A stretch of 39,090 nucleotides of DNA from an uncultured Erwinia sp. (GCA_913775305.1 CAJYIY010000098.1:1-39090), one strand, 5' to 3'; counted from the stretch's first letter, positions 24,727 to 33,935 are shown. Notes: generated from the sequence alone by a model not told the origin. A program made the numbers and translations.

Positions 24727-25531
24727 CATCGGCCTCCCCGTCCACGTCACTGGCTTCGGTACCCAGCAGCGCCAGGACTTTCGATCGCAGCGCAATCAGC
24801 CGCGGGTCGTTGCGGCGTCGTGGATACGGCAGATCAACAGAAATAGTTTCAGTCATTCGCGCCGGGCGCGGGCTGAATACCACCACCCGGTTAGCCATCA
24901 GCAGCGCTTCCTCAACGTCGTGGGTGACCATCAGGGCGGTAAAACGACGCTCACGCCACAATTCCACCAGCTCGTGCTGCATGCGAATACGGGTTAGCGA
25001 GTCAAGTTTGCCCAACGGTTCGTCAAGAATAAGCAGCCGGGGATGATTCACCAGCGCGCGGGCCAGCGCCGCACGCTGTGCCATGCCGCCTGACAGCTGG
25101 TGCGGCCAGGCGTTGGCAAACTGGCTCAGTCCGACTTTTTCCAGCGTCAGGTCAATGCGCGCTCGCCCCTCCGGCGTCAGGCGGCCCTGGGTTTGCAGAC
25201 CGATGGCCACATTGCGCCACACCCGACGCCACGGGTAGAGAGTCGGGTCCTGAAACACCACCACCCGGCTGGGATGCGGTGCGGTGAGCGGCTGACGATC
25301 TTCCAGGATCTCGCCCTGCGTAGGCTGATCCAGCCCGGCGACCAGACGCAGCAGCGTGGACTTACCACAGCCCGACGGTCCCAGCAGCGCAACGAACTCC
25401 CCCGCGTTGACCTGCAAAGACACATTATCCAGCACCGCCAGACTCTGTCCGTCGAGAGGAAAGGCGTGGCTGACCTGATTGAGGGTTATCTCAAGACCTG
25501 AAGCCGTATCCAGTTGTTCTGCCAGTGACAT
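24713..25531 (-). CDS. SsuB/TauB-like ABC transporter ATPase
   Basis: 272-aa ATPase of the nitrate/sulfonate/taurine importer family. It has Walker A GPSGCGKST, the Q-loop VVFQDPTLYPWRRV (typical of the SsuB/TauB/NrtD group), signature LSGGMAQR, Walker B LLILDEP and H-loop THDVEEALLMA. It is the first gene of the six-gene leftward operon. Its matching permease and binding protein are not in that operon but are encoded divergently across a 191-base promoter region (25723-27789), so the two transcripts must be made together for a working importer. Confidence 0.9.
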   Translation of the reverse strand: MSLAEQLDTASGLEITLNQVSHAFPLDGQSLAVLDNVSLQVNAGEFVALLGPSGCGKSTLLRLVAGLDQPTQGEILEDRQPLTAPHPSRVVVFQDPTLYPWRRVWRNVAIGLQTQGRLTPEGRARIDLTLEKVGLSQFANAWPHQLSGGMAQRAALARALVNHPRLLILDEPLGKLDSLTRIRMQHELVELWRERRFTALMVTHDVEEALLMANRVVVFSPRPARMTETISVDLPYPRRRNDPRLIALRSKVLALLGTEASDVDGEADDDHS

Positions 25532-25722
25532 CGGTTCACCTCATTAATTCGTAATAAAACGACTATTCCGTGTTTTACGCCCCGCGTGAACTATCAATAG
25601 TGGCAAAGGATTACAGCCCGGCGGATAACGCTAATTCGCAATTAGAAATGAGGGATTGTTATTTTGTTGCTGCCAGAATCATTGCCATAGTGCGGACCTG
25701 ATTCGGTCAACAGGGAAAAAAC
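25532..25722. promoter_or_regulatory. Divergent promoter region of the two ABC operons
   Basis: 191-base AT-rich region between two outward operons, so regulators bound here could act on both. It contains a short perfect palindrome CTAATT-CGC-AATTAG at 25631-25645, roughly central, a candidate operator. I could not identify certain -35/-10 pairs or a CysB/Cbl site by eye. Confidence 0.45.
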
Positions 25723-26766
25723 ATGACGATCTTACGTGGGATATCACGGCGTAGTTTTATTCAGACTCTGGGCGCGGTGGGTGCAGGACTGGTCGCGGCA
25801 CCGGTTTTACCGGCGTGGGCTGCGGCAGCAGACACCGACAAGCTGACAACCATTAAGCTGGCATGGGGCCAGACGGCAGTATGTCAGTCACCGATTTCCG
25901 TTGCACTGAAGCAGGGCTTCTTTAAGAAGTATGGCCTGAACGTTGAGCCGGTCAACTTTAGCGGCCCGACCGATGCCCTGCTTCAGGCGATTGCTACCGG
26001 TCAGGCGGATGGCGGCATTGGCATGGCGCTGCGCTGGCTTAAACCGCTGGAACAGGGCTTTGATGTCGATCTGACGGTCGGAACCCACGGCGGCTGTATG
26101 CGCCTGCTGACCAGCAAAGACAGCGGTATAAAAAGCGTGCGCGATCTGGTGGGCAAAAATGTGGCGGTGACCGATCAGGCCAGCCCGCTGCGCAACTTTT
26201 TCGCTATCCAGCTGGCGAAGCTCGGCATCGATCCCGACACGCAGGTAAACTGGGTGCAGTATCCAGCCGATCTGTTTGGCGAAGCACTGCGTAAAGGTGA
26301 AGTTCAGGCACTGGCGGCTGACGATCCACAGGGCTGGTTGATCAAAAAGCATGACGGTCTGATTGAGGTCGATAACAACCTGAACGGCGACTATCACAAC
26401 CTCGCCTGCTGTGTGCTCGGGCTGCGCGGGTCGCTGGTGCGTGAAAGGCCTGAAGTGGCACGAGCCATTACCCAGGCAATTATTGATGCTCAGCAGTGGA
26501 CGGCGGATCACCCGGAAGAAACCGCGAAGATCTTCGCACCGTTCGTACCGGGTAGTGTCTCGCCGGAAGATATTGCCGCCATGCTGCGCGAACACACCCA
26601 TAACCACCACTCCACCGGTGACCAGCTGCGTAAAGAGGTGGTCACCTACATCAACGAGCTGAAAACCATCAAGGTGATCCGTGAAGATACCGACGCCGCT
26701 CGCTTTGCGGCGCACTATGTGCCGGACGTGTTGCCTGCCGCTGCGTCACACCATCATTCAGCTTGA
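25723..26766 (+). CDS. Tat-exported ABC substrate-binding protein (SsuA/NMT1-like)
   Basis: 347-aa periplasmic binding protein for the nitrate/sulfonate/taurine-type importer. The N-terminus has a twin-arginine signal, SRRSFIQTLGAVGAGL, with cleavage near AWAAAADT, so it is probably exported folded. The mature domain opens TIKLAWGQTAVCQSPISVALKQGFFKKYGL, the usual strand-helix start of the NMT1/SsuA fold, and continues with GGIGMALRWLKPLEQG and ADLFGEALRKGEVQALAADDP. A CC pair occurs in HNLACCVLGL. The C-terminus ends in a His cluster (SHHHSA), which might bind metal or be incidental. It is followed nine bases later by its permease and is divergent from the ATPase gene. Confidence 0.88.
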   Translation: MTILRGISRRSFIQTLGAVGAGLVAAPVLPAWAAAADTDKLTTIKLAWGQTAVCQSPISVALKQGFFKKYGLNVEPVNFSGPTDALLQAIATGQADGGIGMALRWLKPLEQGFDVDLTVGTHGGCMRLLTSKDSGIKSVRDLVGKNVAVTDQASPLRNFFAIQLAKLGIDPDTQVNWVQYPADLFGEALRKGEVQALAADDPQGWLIKKHDGLIEVDNNLNGDYHNLACCVLGLRGSLVRERPEVARAITQAIIDAQQWTADHPEETAKIFAPFVPGSVSPEDIAAMLREHTHNHHSTGDQLRKEVVTYINELKTIKVIREDTDAARFAAHYVPDVLPAAASHHHSA

Positions 26767-26775
26767 GGAGAAAAT

Positions 26776-27789
26776 ATGTCCAGTGAAATCCTTAACTCGC
26801 CACGGACTGCAACGGCAGACGAGTCGACCCGCCCTAATCCGGCGTTGCTCCTGGCGGTAATGGCCTGGTGGGGACTGGTGGCAATGATGATTTACTGGCC
26901 GGATAAGCCGGTGGGATTTGCCCCACCGCGCTTTGTTGCGGAATCGCACCGGGTATTTTTCATCCTTGCTGCTTCACTGACTTTCATCGTTGTCATCGGC
27001 CGACTGCTGGCACTCCCTAAGCTGCTGGCTCCGTTCCGCCGCGGTGGCCGCTGGCTGGTGGCGCTGGCTATTCTGACTGGCATCTGGGAAATGGCCACTG
27101 CAAAGCTGGCACTGCTCCCGGCGCCATTTTTCGCCCCGCCGCGCGCGCTGATTGAAGCTCTGGCAACCGACTGGTTCCGTCTGGGTGACAGTGTGCTGAA
27201 CTCGCTGCGCCTGCTGGCGCTGGGCTTTATCTTCGGCAGCATCACCGGCTTTATTACCGGAGTGGCCATCGGCTGGTCACGGGGTCTGGGCTACTGGGTG
27301 CATCCGCTGCTGCGCTTCCTGGGCCCGGTACCCTCCACCGCGCTGCTGCCGCTGTCGCTGTACTTTTTCCCCTCCAGCTTCTCCGCCGCCGTATTCCTGA
27401 TCGCGCTCGCCACCTGGTTTCCGGTTACCGTGCTGACCTGGTCCGGTGTCGCCAGCGTAGACCAGCGCTATTATGATGTGGCGCGTACGCTGGGTGCGAA
27501 CACGCTGTTTCTGATTCTGCGCGTGGCGGTTCCGGCTTCCCTGCCACAGGTTTTTGTCGGGTTGTTTATGGGGCTGGGAGCTTCGTTCTCGGTGCTGGTT
27601 GCTGCCGAAATGATGGGGGTGAAGTCGGGACTGGGCTGGTATTTACAGTGGGCTCAGGGCTGGGCCGCCTATGCCAACATGTACGGGGCACTGATAGTGA
27701 TGGCCCTGCTGTTCTCTTCGCTGATTAGCCTGCTGTTTGGCATTCGCGATCGTTCGCTGGCGTGGCAGCGCGGGACGGTGAAGTGGTAA
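26776..27789 (+). CDS. SsuC/TauC-like ABC permease with N-terminal extension
   Basis: 337-aa inner-membrane permease, partner of the Tat-exported binding protein. The core (about residues 95-330) has the binding-protein-dependent permease layout with SLRLLALGFIFGSITGFITGVAIG and the EAA loop (YYDVARTLGANTLFLILRVAVPASLPQVF). SsuC and TauC are about 260-275 aa. The extra about 75 residues here form two added hydrophobic segments (NPALLLAVMAWWGLVAMMIYW and VFFILAASLTFIVVIGRLLAL) before the core. An AGGAG site precedes the ATG. The matching ATPase is encoded on the other side of the divergent promoter region. Confidence 0.9.
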   Translation: MSSEILNSPRTATADESTRPNPALLLAVMAWWGLVAMMIYWPDKPVGFAPPRFVAESHRVFFILAASLTFIVVIGRLLALPKLLAPFRRGGRWLVALAILTGIWEMATAKLALLPAPFFAPPRALIEALATDWFRLGDSVLNSLRLLALGFIFGSITGFITGVAIGWSRGLGYWVHPLLRFLGPVPSTALLPLSLYFFPSSFSAAVFLIALATWFPVTVLTWSGVASVDQRYYDVARTLGANTLFLILRVAVPASLPQVFVGLFMGLGASFSVLVAAEMMGVKSGLGWYLQWAQGWAAYANMYGALIVMALLFSSLISLLFGIRDRSLAWQRGTVKW

Positions 27790-27792
27790 CGA

Positions 27793-27836
27793 AGAAGCCC
27801 CGCCGGCGGTGGAGCGGCATTCCGCTCCGCCTGCCA
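27793..27836. terminator. GC-rich hairpin between convergent genes
   Basis: Core stem GGAGCGG-CATT-CCGCTCC (27812-27829) extended outward by imperfect GC pairing, lying between the stops of the permease and the AraC-type gene. It lacks a long T tract, so it may be a weak bidirectional terminator or an mRNA-end stem. Confidence 0.45.
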
Positions 27837-27848
27837 GCAGGGCGGCTT

Positions 27849-28190
27849 TCAGGCATGAGCAGCGATTTGTACCTGACGGCGCCATGCCCCCGGTGACTGA
27901 CCGAACTGACGTTTGAAGCTGCGGTTAAAGGACTGCTGTGAGTCAAATCCAAAGCTGATGGCGACATCCAGAATCGGCTCACCGCCCCTGGCGAGGCGTT
28001 CAGCGGATTTTTTCAGGCGACGTTCACGAATATACTCTCCCAGTGCATAACCGGTGTGCTGCTTAAACATCCGCTGTAAATGCCACTTCGAATAGCCGGC
28101 GCGATCGGCAACGGTGTCTAAATCCATCTTCCCTTCAATGTGGGTGTCGATCCACTTTACAAGATCGTTGATAAAATCATCATGGCTCAT
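27849..28190 (-). CDS. MarA/SoxS/Rob-like AraC-family activator
   Basis: 113-aa stand-alone AraC/XylS DNA-binding domain with two helix-turn-helix units. The first covers LDTVADRAGYSKWHLQRMFKQHTG and the second ILDVAISFGFDSQQSFNRSFKRQFGQSPGAWRR. The SKWHLQRMF and FDSQQ cores are those of MarA, SoxS, RamA and the Rob N-terminus, which activate multidrug and redox-stress genes at marbox sites. Nothing else is fused, so activity is probably set by expression level. It resembles SoxS and Rob about equally, so no symbol is given. No divergent SoxR or RamR gene is adjacent. A GGGGAAG site supports the ATG over an upstream GTG. Confidence 0.9.
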   Translation of the reverse strand: MSHDDFINDLVKWIDTHIEGKMDLDTVADRAGYSKWHLQRMFKQHTGYALGEYIRERRLKKSAERLARGGEPILDVAISFGFDSQQSFNRSFKRQFGQSPGAWRRQVQIAAHA

Positions 28191-28313
28191 CACTCTTCCC
28201 CTGAACGTGTTAAATTTAGCGTTGTTATCACCTGAAGTGCCTCGACCTGATGCTCAGCAAGAGTAAAAGGTAACTTTGATGAGTGCACTTAATAACGGTA
28301 GGACAAGGTCGCT

Positions 28314-28342
28314 TTTAATGCAAGTTTTATTGTTGCATTAAA
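28314..28342. promoter_or_regulatory. Perfect 10-bp inverted repeat upstream of the AraC-type gene
   Basis: TTTAATGCAA and TTGCATTAAA with a 9-base spacer, about 125 bases before the AraC-type start. The region 28194-28478 has no gene. The AT-rich perfect symmetry suits a repressor operator, or a site in an older promoter; a T-poor flank argues against a terminator. Confidence 0.5.
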
Positions 28343-28478
28343 TGCTATCCCAATCGTAAAAAATCCATTCAGAACGGCAGCAGGCTGGAGAAAGTAAAAT
28401 CAGCGGAGGTCACAAACCCGCAGCGTGACTGGCCTGCGGGCAGGAATAGTAGAGTAAAAGATTGCCGGAAAGCGATAA

Positions 28479-28934
28479 TCAGGAGGCGCAGCGCGCCTCT
28501 GCGTTGGGCCAGTTCAGCTGCATGATTTCACGCAGCGCATCGGCAACGGTACGTCGGGCCAGCACGTCAAGGGAGGCCTGCTCGGCCTCTTTTGCCAGCT
28601 CCTTAAAGAACCGACAGGCATTGGCGCTGACCACACAGCGCGCCGGAACTTCCGGTCGGCTGGCCATCAGCGGCTTATCATTGGTCACCGAGGTGTAGAT
28701 TTCACACAGGGTGATCTGCTCTGCCGGGCGACCAAGACGAATGGTGCCACAGCGGCCCAGCGTGGAAACAATAATACCGTCGCGAGTCAGCGGCACCATC
28801 AGTTTACGCACGAAACTCGGATTGGCATCGAGGCCATCGGCAAGAATCTTGCTGGTACAGCGCTTATCGTCGCTGTCCGCCTTGGCAATGCAGAGCACCA
28901 TTTGCAGGGCGGTAGGAAAACGATTATCAAGCAT
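28479..28934 (-). CDS. Rrf2-family transcriptional regulator
   Basis: 151-aa winged-helix regulator of the Rrf2 family (relatives include IscR, NsrR and CymR). The N-terminal DNA-binding part reads RFPTALQMVLCIA, then TSKILADGLDANPSFVRKLMVPLTRDGIIVSTLGRCG with the wing GTIRLGRPAEQITLCEIY. Two cysteines near ARCVVSANAC (residues about 110-117) could sense redox state, but the three-cysteine Fe-S spacing of IscR/NsrR is not obvious. CymR-type members control sulfur genes in other bacteria; any link to the nearby sulfur cluster is speculation. It follows the reductase gene at 29145 on the same strand with a 210-base gap. Confidence 0.88.
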   Translation of the reverse strand: MLDNRFPTALQMVLCIAKADSDDKRCTSKILADGLDANPSFVRKLMVPLTRDGIIVSTLGRCGTIRLGRPAEQITLCEIYTSVTNDKPLMASRPEVPARCVVSANACRFFKELAKEAEQASLDVLARRTVADALREIMQLNWPNAEARCAS

Positions 28935-29117
28935 GATGTGATCCTGGCTTTTTGCCGTCCATCTGCGGATGAAACACTGGAATAAAAAGTATTAAAAATC
29001 AGCTAACTATAAAACCTTCAGGCTAATAATATAACAAAAGCAGTGACAACTTTGAAGCCGTAGACTAAGCAGTACGGGCTATTGGCTGTATCATAATGAT
29101 TTGACGGGGAATATTAT

Positions 29118-29139
29118 CGGGGCGCCTGACGACGCCCCG
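29118..29139 (-). terminator. Probable terminator of the HIBADH-family gene
   Basis: Stem CGGGGCG / CGCCCCG with an 8-base loop directly after the stop codon region, followed leftward by an AT-rich but not pure-T tract (ATAATATT). Moderate confidence. Confidence 0.5.
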
Positions 29140-29144
29140 GTAAA

Positions 29145-30017
29145 TCAGGCTTTATTTTCCTGTAAATAGCGATAGATCACCGAAAGATCTTTCTCACCGT
29201 AGCCCGCCTCCACCGCTTTCTGCCAGAGAGCGGCGATAGTTTCCAGCCCGGGCATGGCGGTATCGCCCGCCGCCTCCAGCGCCAGCCGGGCATCTTTCAG
29301 TGCCCAGGTAAGATGCATCTGCGGCGGATATTCGCCCCCGGCAATCATCGCCAGCTTACCTTTTACATAGGGTGCCGCCAGCGGGCCCCCCTCAAGAACC
29401 TGCCAGAAATCATCCGGCGAGAAGCCCAGCCGTTCAGCCAGACGGGTACTTTCCGCCAGCCCTTCGACCATGGAAACCAGCCAGGCATTGGCCACCAGCT
29501 TCATTTTTGACCCTGCGCCGGCTTCCCCTAACCATTTTACCCCTTTGGAGATTGCGGCAAATACCGGTTCGACGGCCGCCGCACGCTGGCGATCGCCGCT
29601 GGCAAGGATCAGAATCTGGGCCTGCTCTGCCGGCGCTTTCGTTCCGGAAACCGGAGCGTCAATAAACACCACATCCGGACGACGCTGCGCCAGTGTCTCA
29701 GTCAGTCGTTCCGTGGCCGCAATGCCGATGGTGCCCATCTGACAAACCACTGCGCCCTGCTTCAATTGCGGCAACAGTTCACTGACGACTGACTTTGTGG
29801 TCTCGCCGTCTGACAGCATAGCAATCACCACATCGGCGGAAACCACCGCCTGCTGCGCGCTGTCGGCCAGCTGCAGGCCCGCTGCCAGCAGATCCTCACC
29901 TCGCGCCCGGGTTCTGTTCCAGCCGAAGACGGTAAAGCCATTTTTCAGCAGGTTTGCAGCAAAAGCGTGTCCCATCGCGCCAAGACCCAGCACGGCAACC
30001 GTTGGACGTTGATTCAT
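29145..30017 (-). CDS. 3-hydroxyisobutyrate-dehydrogenase-family reductase
   Basis: 290-aa NAD(P)-dependent beta-hydroxyacid dehydrogenase or imine reductase. The Rossmann motif VAVLGLGAMGHAFAANL is at residues 8-24, followed by the WNRTRAR loop; Arg there suggests NADPH preference. The substrate motif DAPVSGTKAPAE is at about 120-131. The catalytic Lys lies in GAGSKMKLVANAW (about 167-179). Family substrates include 3-hydroxyisobutyrate, tartronate semialdehyde and short aldehydes such as succinic semialdehyde or glyoxylate; none can be chosen from sequence. The ATG has a GGGAG site eight bases upstream, and a symmetrical element lies just before it. Confidence 0.9.
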   Translation of the reverse strand: MNQRPTVAVLGLGAMGHAFAANLLKNGFTVFGWNRTRARGEDLLAAGLQLADSAQQAVVSADVVIAMLSDGETTKSVVSELLPQLKQGAVVCQMGTIGIAATERLTETLAQRRPDVVFIDAPVSGTKAPAEQAQILILASGDRQRAAAVEPVFAAISKGVKWLGEAGAGSKMKLVANAWLVSMVEGLAESTRLAERLGFSPDDFWQVLEGGPLAAPYVKGKLAMIAGGEYPPQMHLTWALKDARLALEAAGDTAMPGLETIAALWQKAVEAGYGEKDLSVIYRYLQENKA

Positions 30018-30044
30018 GAGTGTGACTCCCTGTTAGTTAAAAAC

Positions 30045-30064
30045 GGCGACATAAACATGTCGGC
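30045..30064 (-). promoter_or_regulatory. Near-perfect palindrome before the HIBADH-family gene
   Basis: GGCGACAT-AAAC-ATGTCGGC, 28 bases upstream of the start codon. CGACAT/ATGTCG is perfectly symmetrical. The position is right for a repressor operator in the leader; the regulator is unknown, with the Rrf2 protein downstream one candidate. Confidence 0.5.
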
Positions 30065-30292
30065 TGACCCGTCCAGGGTAACGCAAAAAAAGGGGAAATG
30101 GATACTTTATCTGCCAGACAGGGCGAATCATTCGGTGATCGTCACCGCCAGCGGATGCAGACTGAGCAGCCTGAGGGCTTCGGTCCGTAAAGTACAGATG
30201 GTTCTACCGGAACCGTCATCGGCCCGGTAAATGCCAACCGTTGATTCGCCGGGCGTTTTAGCAAAAAGCGTTGCGCGAAGCGGCTGACAGGA

Positions 30293-31216
30293 TCAGAAAA
30301 TCGAACGGCCAATACGCTCAGCCAGCAGCTCCAGCGCGGCGGTCCCCGCCAGTGAATTACCGGATGCATCCAGCTCCGGTGACCAGACGGCAATACTCAT
30401 TTCGCCCGGCACGATCGCAATAATGCCCCCGCCCACCCCCGATTTACCCGGCATGCCGACCCGCCAGGCAAACTCTCCGGCACCGTCATACATCCCGCTG
30501 GTGATCATCAGCGCATTAATTTGCCGCGCCTGCTTAGGCGTCAGCAGCGCCTCATCCTGCCCCAGGCCGCGGCCCTGGTTGGCCAGGTATAAAAAGCAAC
30601 GCGCCAGTTCACTGCAGCTGAGCGTCATTGCACAGTAGTGGAAATAGGTTTGCAGTACCGTCTGTACATCATTGTCGAAATTCGCAAACGACTTCATCAG
30701 CCAGGCGATAGCCGCATTACGCGCCGAATGCTCGAACTCGGAACGGGCAACATGGCGATCGTAATGGATATCCGTCTGCTGCGTCAGCCCCCTGACCAGC
30801 TCCAGCATACGCTGGCGCGGCGCGGTCAGGCGGGTTTCCAGCATATCGCACACCACCAGCGCGCCGGCATTGATAAACGGATTGCGGGGTTTACCCTGCT
30901 CCAGCTCAAGCTGTAACAGCGAATTGAACGGCTGCCCGGAAGGCTCTTTCCCCACACGCTGCCAGATTTCGCTGTCCTGATAGCGCGTGAGCGCCAGGGT
31001 CAGAGAAAGCACCTTGGAGATCGACTGAATTGAAAAACGTTCCTGTGCATCACCCGCCTGGTACAGGGTGCCGTCCAGCATGCAGACCGCAATCCCCAGA
31101 CGTTCTGCCGGCACTCCGGCCAGCGCAGGAATATAGCTGGCCACTTTCCCCTTCCCAATAAGCGGCCTGACCTGCTGCAGGATCTCTTCCAGCAGGACGT
31201 TATTCAGAATGCTCAC
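30293..31216 (-). CDS. glsB: Glutaminase B
   Basis: 307-aa glutaminase converting glutamine to glutamate and ammonia, related to beta-lactamase-like serine hydrolases. The catalytic Ser-x-x-Lys is Ser65-Ile-Ser-Lys68 in [13 protein letters not shown]. Strong matches to E. coli GlsB (YneH) include [67 protein letters not shown] and [14 protein letters not shown]. The start is a GTG with GGAAG upstream. In E. coli it lies near sotB in the same general region, as here. The frame after the TGA stop stays open for 54 codons (see findings). Confidence 0.95.
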   Translation of the reverse strand: MSILNNVLLEEILQQVRPLIGKGKVASYIPALAGVPAERLGIAVCMLDGTLYQAGDAQERFSIQSISKVLSLTLALTRYQDSEIWQRVGKEPSGQPFNSLLQLELEQGKPRNPFINAGALVVCDMLETRLTAPRQRMLELVRGLTQQTDIHYDRHVARSEFEHSARNAAIAWLMKSFANFDNDVQTVLQTYFHYCAMTLSCSELARCFLYLANQGRGLGQDEALLTPKQARQINALMITSGMYDGAGEFAWRVGMPGKSGVGGGIIAIVPGEMSIAVWSPELDASGNSLAGTAALELLAERIGRSIF

Positions 31217-31488
31217 GATAATTCTTCCACGACGAATGCATTGACGGCCTGATTTTCAGCGCGATTCTGTCGCCTGACGGGGCAAAGGTCAAATCCGTTG
31301 ATGCAGAATGGTGATGGCTGACGACAACCCTGATTAAGTCCTTGCTGTTCTTGACGGGTATGAACTCTTGACTACAATTTCAATAAATTTTCTGTTTCAT
31401 CTGTCACATAAATGACAGACAATAACGCTGTAACCTTCATGATCCCGACCCCGGATCAACATTCATCAACACGTCGTTAACTTCAATA
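31217..31488. other. glsB-sotB divergent intergenic region
   Basis: 272 bases with no gene seen. It must contain the promoters of glsB (left) and sotB (right). An AT-rich patch at about 31370-31420 suits a promoter, but no box pair was distinct enough to call. Confidence 0.4.
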
Positions 31489-32673
31489 ATGCATCCAAAT
31501 ACTGTTTCCCGTAAGACCGCCTGGCTGCGCGTGATTATGCTGGCTATTGCCGCGTTTATTTTTAACACCACGGAATTTGTTCCGGTTGGCCTGCTGTCCG
31601 ACATTGGCGAAAGCTTTTCGATGCAGACGGCGCAGGTTGGCCTGATGCTGACCATTTATGCCTGGGTGGTGGCACTGATGTCGCTGCCGATGATGCTGCT
31701 GACGCGTAACGTTGAGCGCCGTTTCCTGCTGATGGCGATTTTCGTTCTGTTTATTGCCAGCCATGCGCTTTCATCCGTAGCGTGGAACTTCACGATCCTG
31801 GTGGTTTCGCGTACCGGTATTGCCTTCTCACACGCCATCTTCTGGTCAATTACCGCATCGCTGGCCATCCGCGTCGCGCCGTCCGGAAAAAAAACACAGG
31901 CGCTAAGTATGCTGGCCACCGGCACAGCGCTGGCGATGGTGCTCGGCCTGCCGCTTGGCCGCATGATCGGCCAGTTCCTTGGCTGGCGTATGACCTTCGC
32001 GGTGATTGGCGTGGCAGCGCTGGTGACGATGGCGCTGCTGTTTAAGCTGCTGCCCAAACTGCCCAGCGAACATACCGGGTCGTTGAAAAGCGTGCCGATG
32101 CTGTTCCGTCGACCGGCGCTGGTTTCCCTGTATTTACTGATTGCGATTACGGTTACCGCACATTACACCGCCTACAGCTACATTGAGCCCTTTATTCAGA
32201 GCGTCGCCGGCTTAAGTGGAGGCTTTACCACTTTCCTGCTGTTAATTTTCGGTGCCGCCGGCATTGTCGGCAGTATGCTGTTCAGCCTGTTCGGCAATAA
32301 ATACCCGGCCAGCTTCTTACTGGGCGCCATCCTGTTAATCAGCGTCTGTATGCTGTCGCTGTACCTTGCCGCGACGCACGATCTGGCCATCTCCACCCTG
32401 TGCATTATCTGGGGCATGGCAATGATGATTATCGGCCTGGCGGTGCAGGTGCGCGTGCTGGCGCTGGCACCGGACGCAACCGATGTGGCCATGTCGCTGC
32501 TCTCCGGTATTTATAACATTGGTATCGGCGGCGGTGCGCTGCTGGGCAGCCAGGTCAGCGTGCATCTGAGTATGGCCAGCGTCGGCTACGTCGGCGGCGG
32601 TATCGGCTTGCTGTCGCTGTGCTGGTGTGCGTGGAGCATGAAGCGTTATCCTCAGTTGAGAATTAACGGCTGA
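31489..32673 (+). CDS. sotB: Sugar efflux transporter SotB
   Basis: 394-aa 12-segment MFS efflux protein, exporting sugars such as arabinose and lactose analogues in E. coli. The opening [33 protein letters not shown] is almost that of E. coli SotB (YdeA). [50 protein letters not shown] and [25 protein letters not shown] are further long matches. The gene is divergent from glsB across 272 bases with no other gene; no strong ribosome site precedes the ATG. Role and membrane location follow from the family. Confidence 0.94.
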   Translation: MHPNTVSRKTAWLRVIMLAIAAFIFNTTEFVPVGLLSDIGESFSMQTAQVGLMLTIYAWVVALMSLPMMLLTRNVERRFLLMAIFVLFIASHALSSVAWNFTILVVSRTGIAFSHAIFWSITASLAIRVAPSGKKTQALSMLATGTALAMVLGLPLGRMIGQFLGWRMTFAVIGVAALVTMALLFKLLPKLPSEHTGSLKSVPMLFRRPALVSLYLLIAITVTAHYTAYSYIEPFIQSVAGLSGGFTTFLLLIFGAAGIVGSMLFSLFGNKYPASFLLGAILLISVCMLSLYLAATHDLAISTLCIIWGMAMMIIGLAVQVRVLALAPDATDVAMSLLSGIYNIGIGGGALLGSQVSVHLSMASVGYVGGGIGLLSLCWCAWSMKRYPQLRING

Positions 32674-32896
32674 TGCTGCGGGTATCACTGTCGTGACAAA
32701 TTATGGCGTTGTCGCTGTCTGATGAAACCGGCACGCCAGCGTTGCCATTCGAAGCGGGTCCGTGTCCTGTCCAGTTTCTGAAGTGGCAAAAGCGATGGGA
32801 ACGTAAAGCAAGAATGGCGGTGCGCTGTTGCGCTGAACGCTGATTTTTTATCATGCCCGCATTTCAGCGGGCAGAAACAGACGCTCTGCGCAGCGA

Positions 32897-33775
32897 TCAG
32901 CGCCCTTTCTTTTTACGTCCCGGCTGGGTAAAACGCTTACGTCCGGCAGCGGCTCCGGCGTTTTTCTCACCCGGCTTCGCCCCCTGTTTTGCGGCAGCAG
33001 GCTTCTTCTGCGCGGAGGATTTCGGCGGGGATTTCTTCACGGCTTTATCTTCCGAGCTGGAGTCTTCAATCAGCTTAAACAGCTCGATCAGCTCATCGTC
33101 GGTTAAATCGCGCCATTCACCGGGCGGTACGCCCTTCAGGCTGACGTTCATGATGCGCGTGCGCTCCAGCCTGGTCACTTCATAACCAAAATGTTCGGCC
33201 ATACGGCGGATCTGGCGGTTTAATCCCTGAACCAGAATAATACGGAAGACGAAGGTCGACTCCTTCTTCACCTTACACTTTTTGGTTACCGTGCCCAGCA
33301 TCGGCACCCCGGCCCCCAGTCCGCGAATAAACTCTTCAGTAACCGGCTTGTTGACGGTCACCAGATACTCTTTTTCGTGGTTGTTGCCGGCACGCAGAAT
33401 TTTATTTACCAGATCGCCGTGGTTGGTCAGGAAGATCAGCCCCTGCGAGTCTTTATCCAGCCGTCCGATCGGGAAAATACGCTTGCTGTGGTTAACGAAA
33501 TCCACAATGTTGTCTTTCTCACCGTCTTCGGTGGTGCTGACAATGCCCACCGGCTTATTCAGCGCAATCAGCACCAGATCTTCGGCATCGCGCGGTTCAA
33601 TCAGCTGACCGTTAACTTTGACGACATCACCGTCCGATACCCGGTCACCCACCGTGGCACGCTTGCCGTTGATGAAAACATTTCCCTGTTCGATAAAGCG
33701 GTCGGCATCGCGGCGAGAGCAGATACCGCTTTCGCTAATGTATTTATTAAGACGTGTGGATGAGTTGGCCAGCAT
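32897..33775 (-). CDS. rluF: 23S rRNA pseudouridine synthase F
   Basis: 292-aa RluF-type enzyme, isomerising uridine 2604 of 23S rRNA (and a tRNA-Tyr position) to pseudouridine in E. coli. The S4 RNA-binding domain is at 5-60 ([31 protein letters not shown]). The synthase domain contains the catalytic Asp in [19 protein letters not shown], then RNRQIRRM-like [17 protein letters not shown] and the RluF-specific [25 protein letters not shown]. The Lys/Ala/Pro-rich tail ends [12 protein letters not shown], as in E. coli. The ATG five codons inside the longest frame is chosen because GGGGG lies just upstream and it matches the E. coli N-terminus. Confidence 0.95.
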   Translation of the reverse strand: MLANSSTRLNKYISESGICSRRDADRFIEQGNVFINGKRATVGDRVSDGDVVKVNGQLIEPRDAEDLVLIALNKPVGIVSTTEDGEKDNIVDFVNHSKRIFPIGRLDKDSQGLIFLTNHGDLVNKILRAGNNHEKEYLVTVNKPVTEEFIRGLGAGVPMLGTVTKKCKVKKESTFVFRIILVQGLNRQIRRMAEHFGYEVTRLERTRIMNVSLKGVPPGEWRDLTDDELIELFKLIEDSSSEDKAVKKSPPKSSAQKKPAAAKQGAKPGEKNAGAAAGRKRFTQPGRKKKGR

Positions 33776-33935
33776 GTTACCCCCGTGCAAAAAAGCGGAC
33801 TATACCTTACCGCTGGGCAAGCCTGGAGTAAAAAATGCAGATTTTGTAGAAAGCGCAACATTCCACCCCCGACAGGCCAGTTTTAAGGCATGGCGGACCG
33901 GAATATGGCGCTTTGAGATGGAATAAAAAGCCTGC

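Noticed and set aside
32855..32872. Hairpin GCCCGC-ATTTCA-GCGGGC between sotB and rluF
   Set aside because: Well-formed stem, but neither strand has a T tract on the correct side, so it is not called as a terminator.
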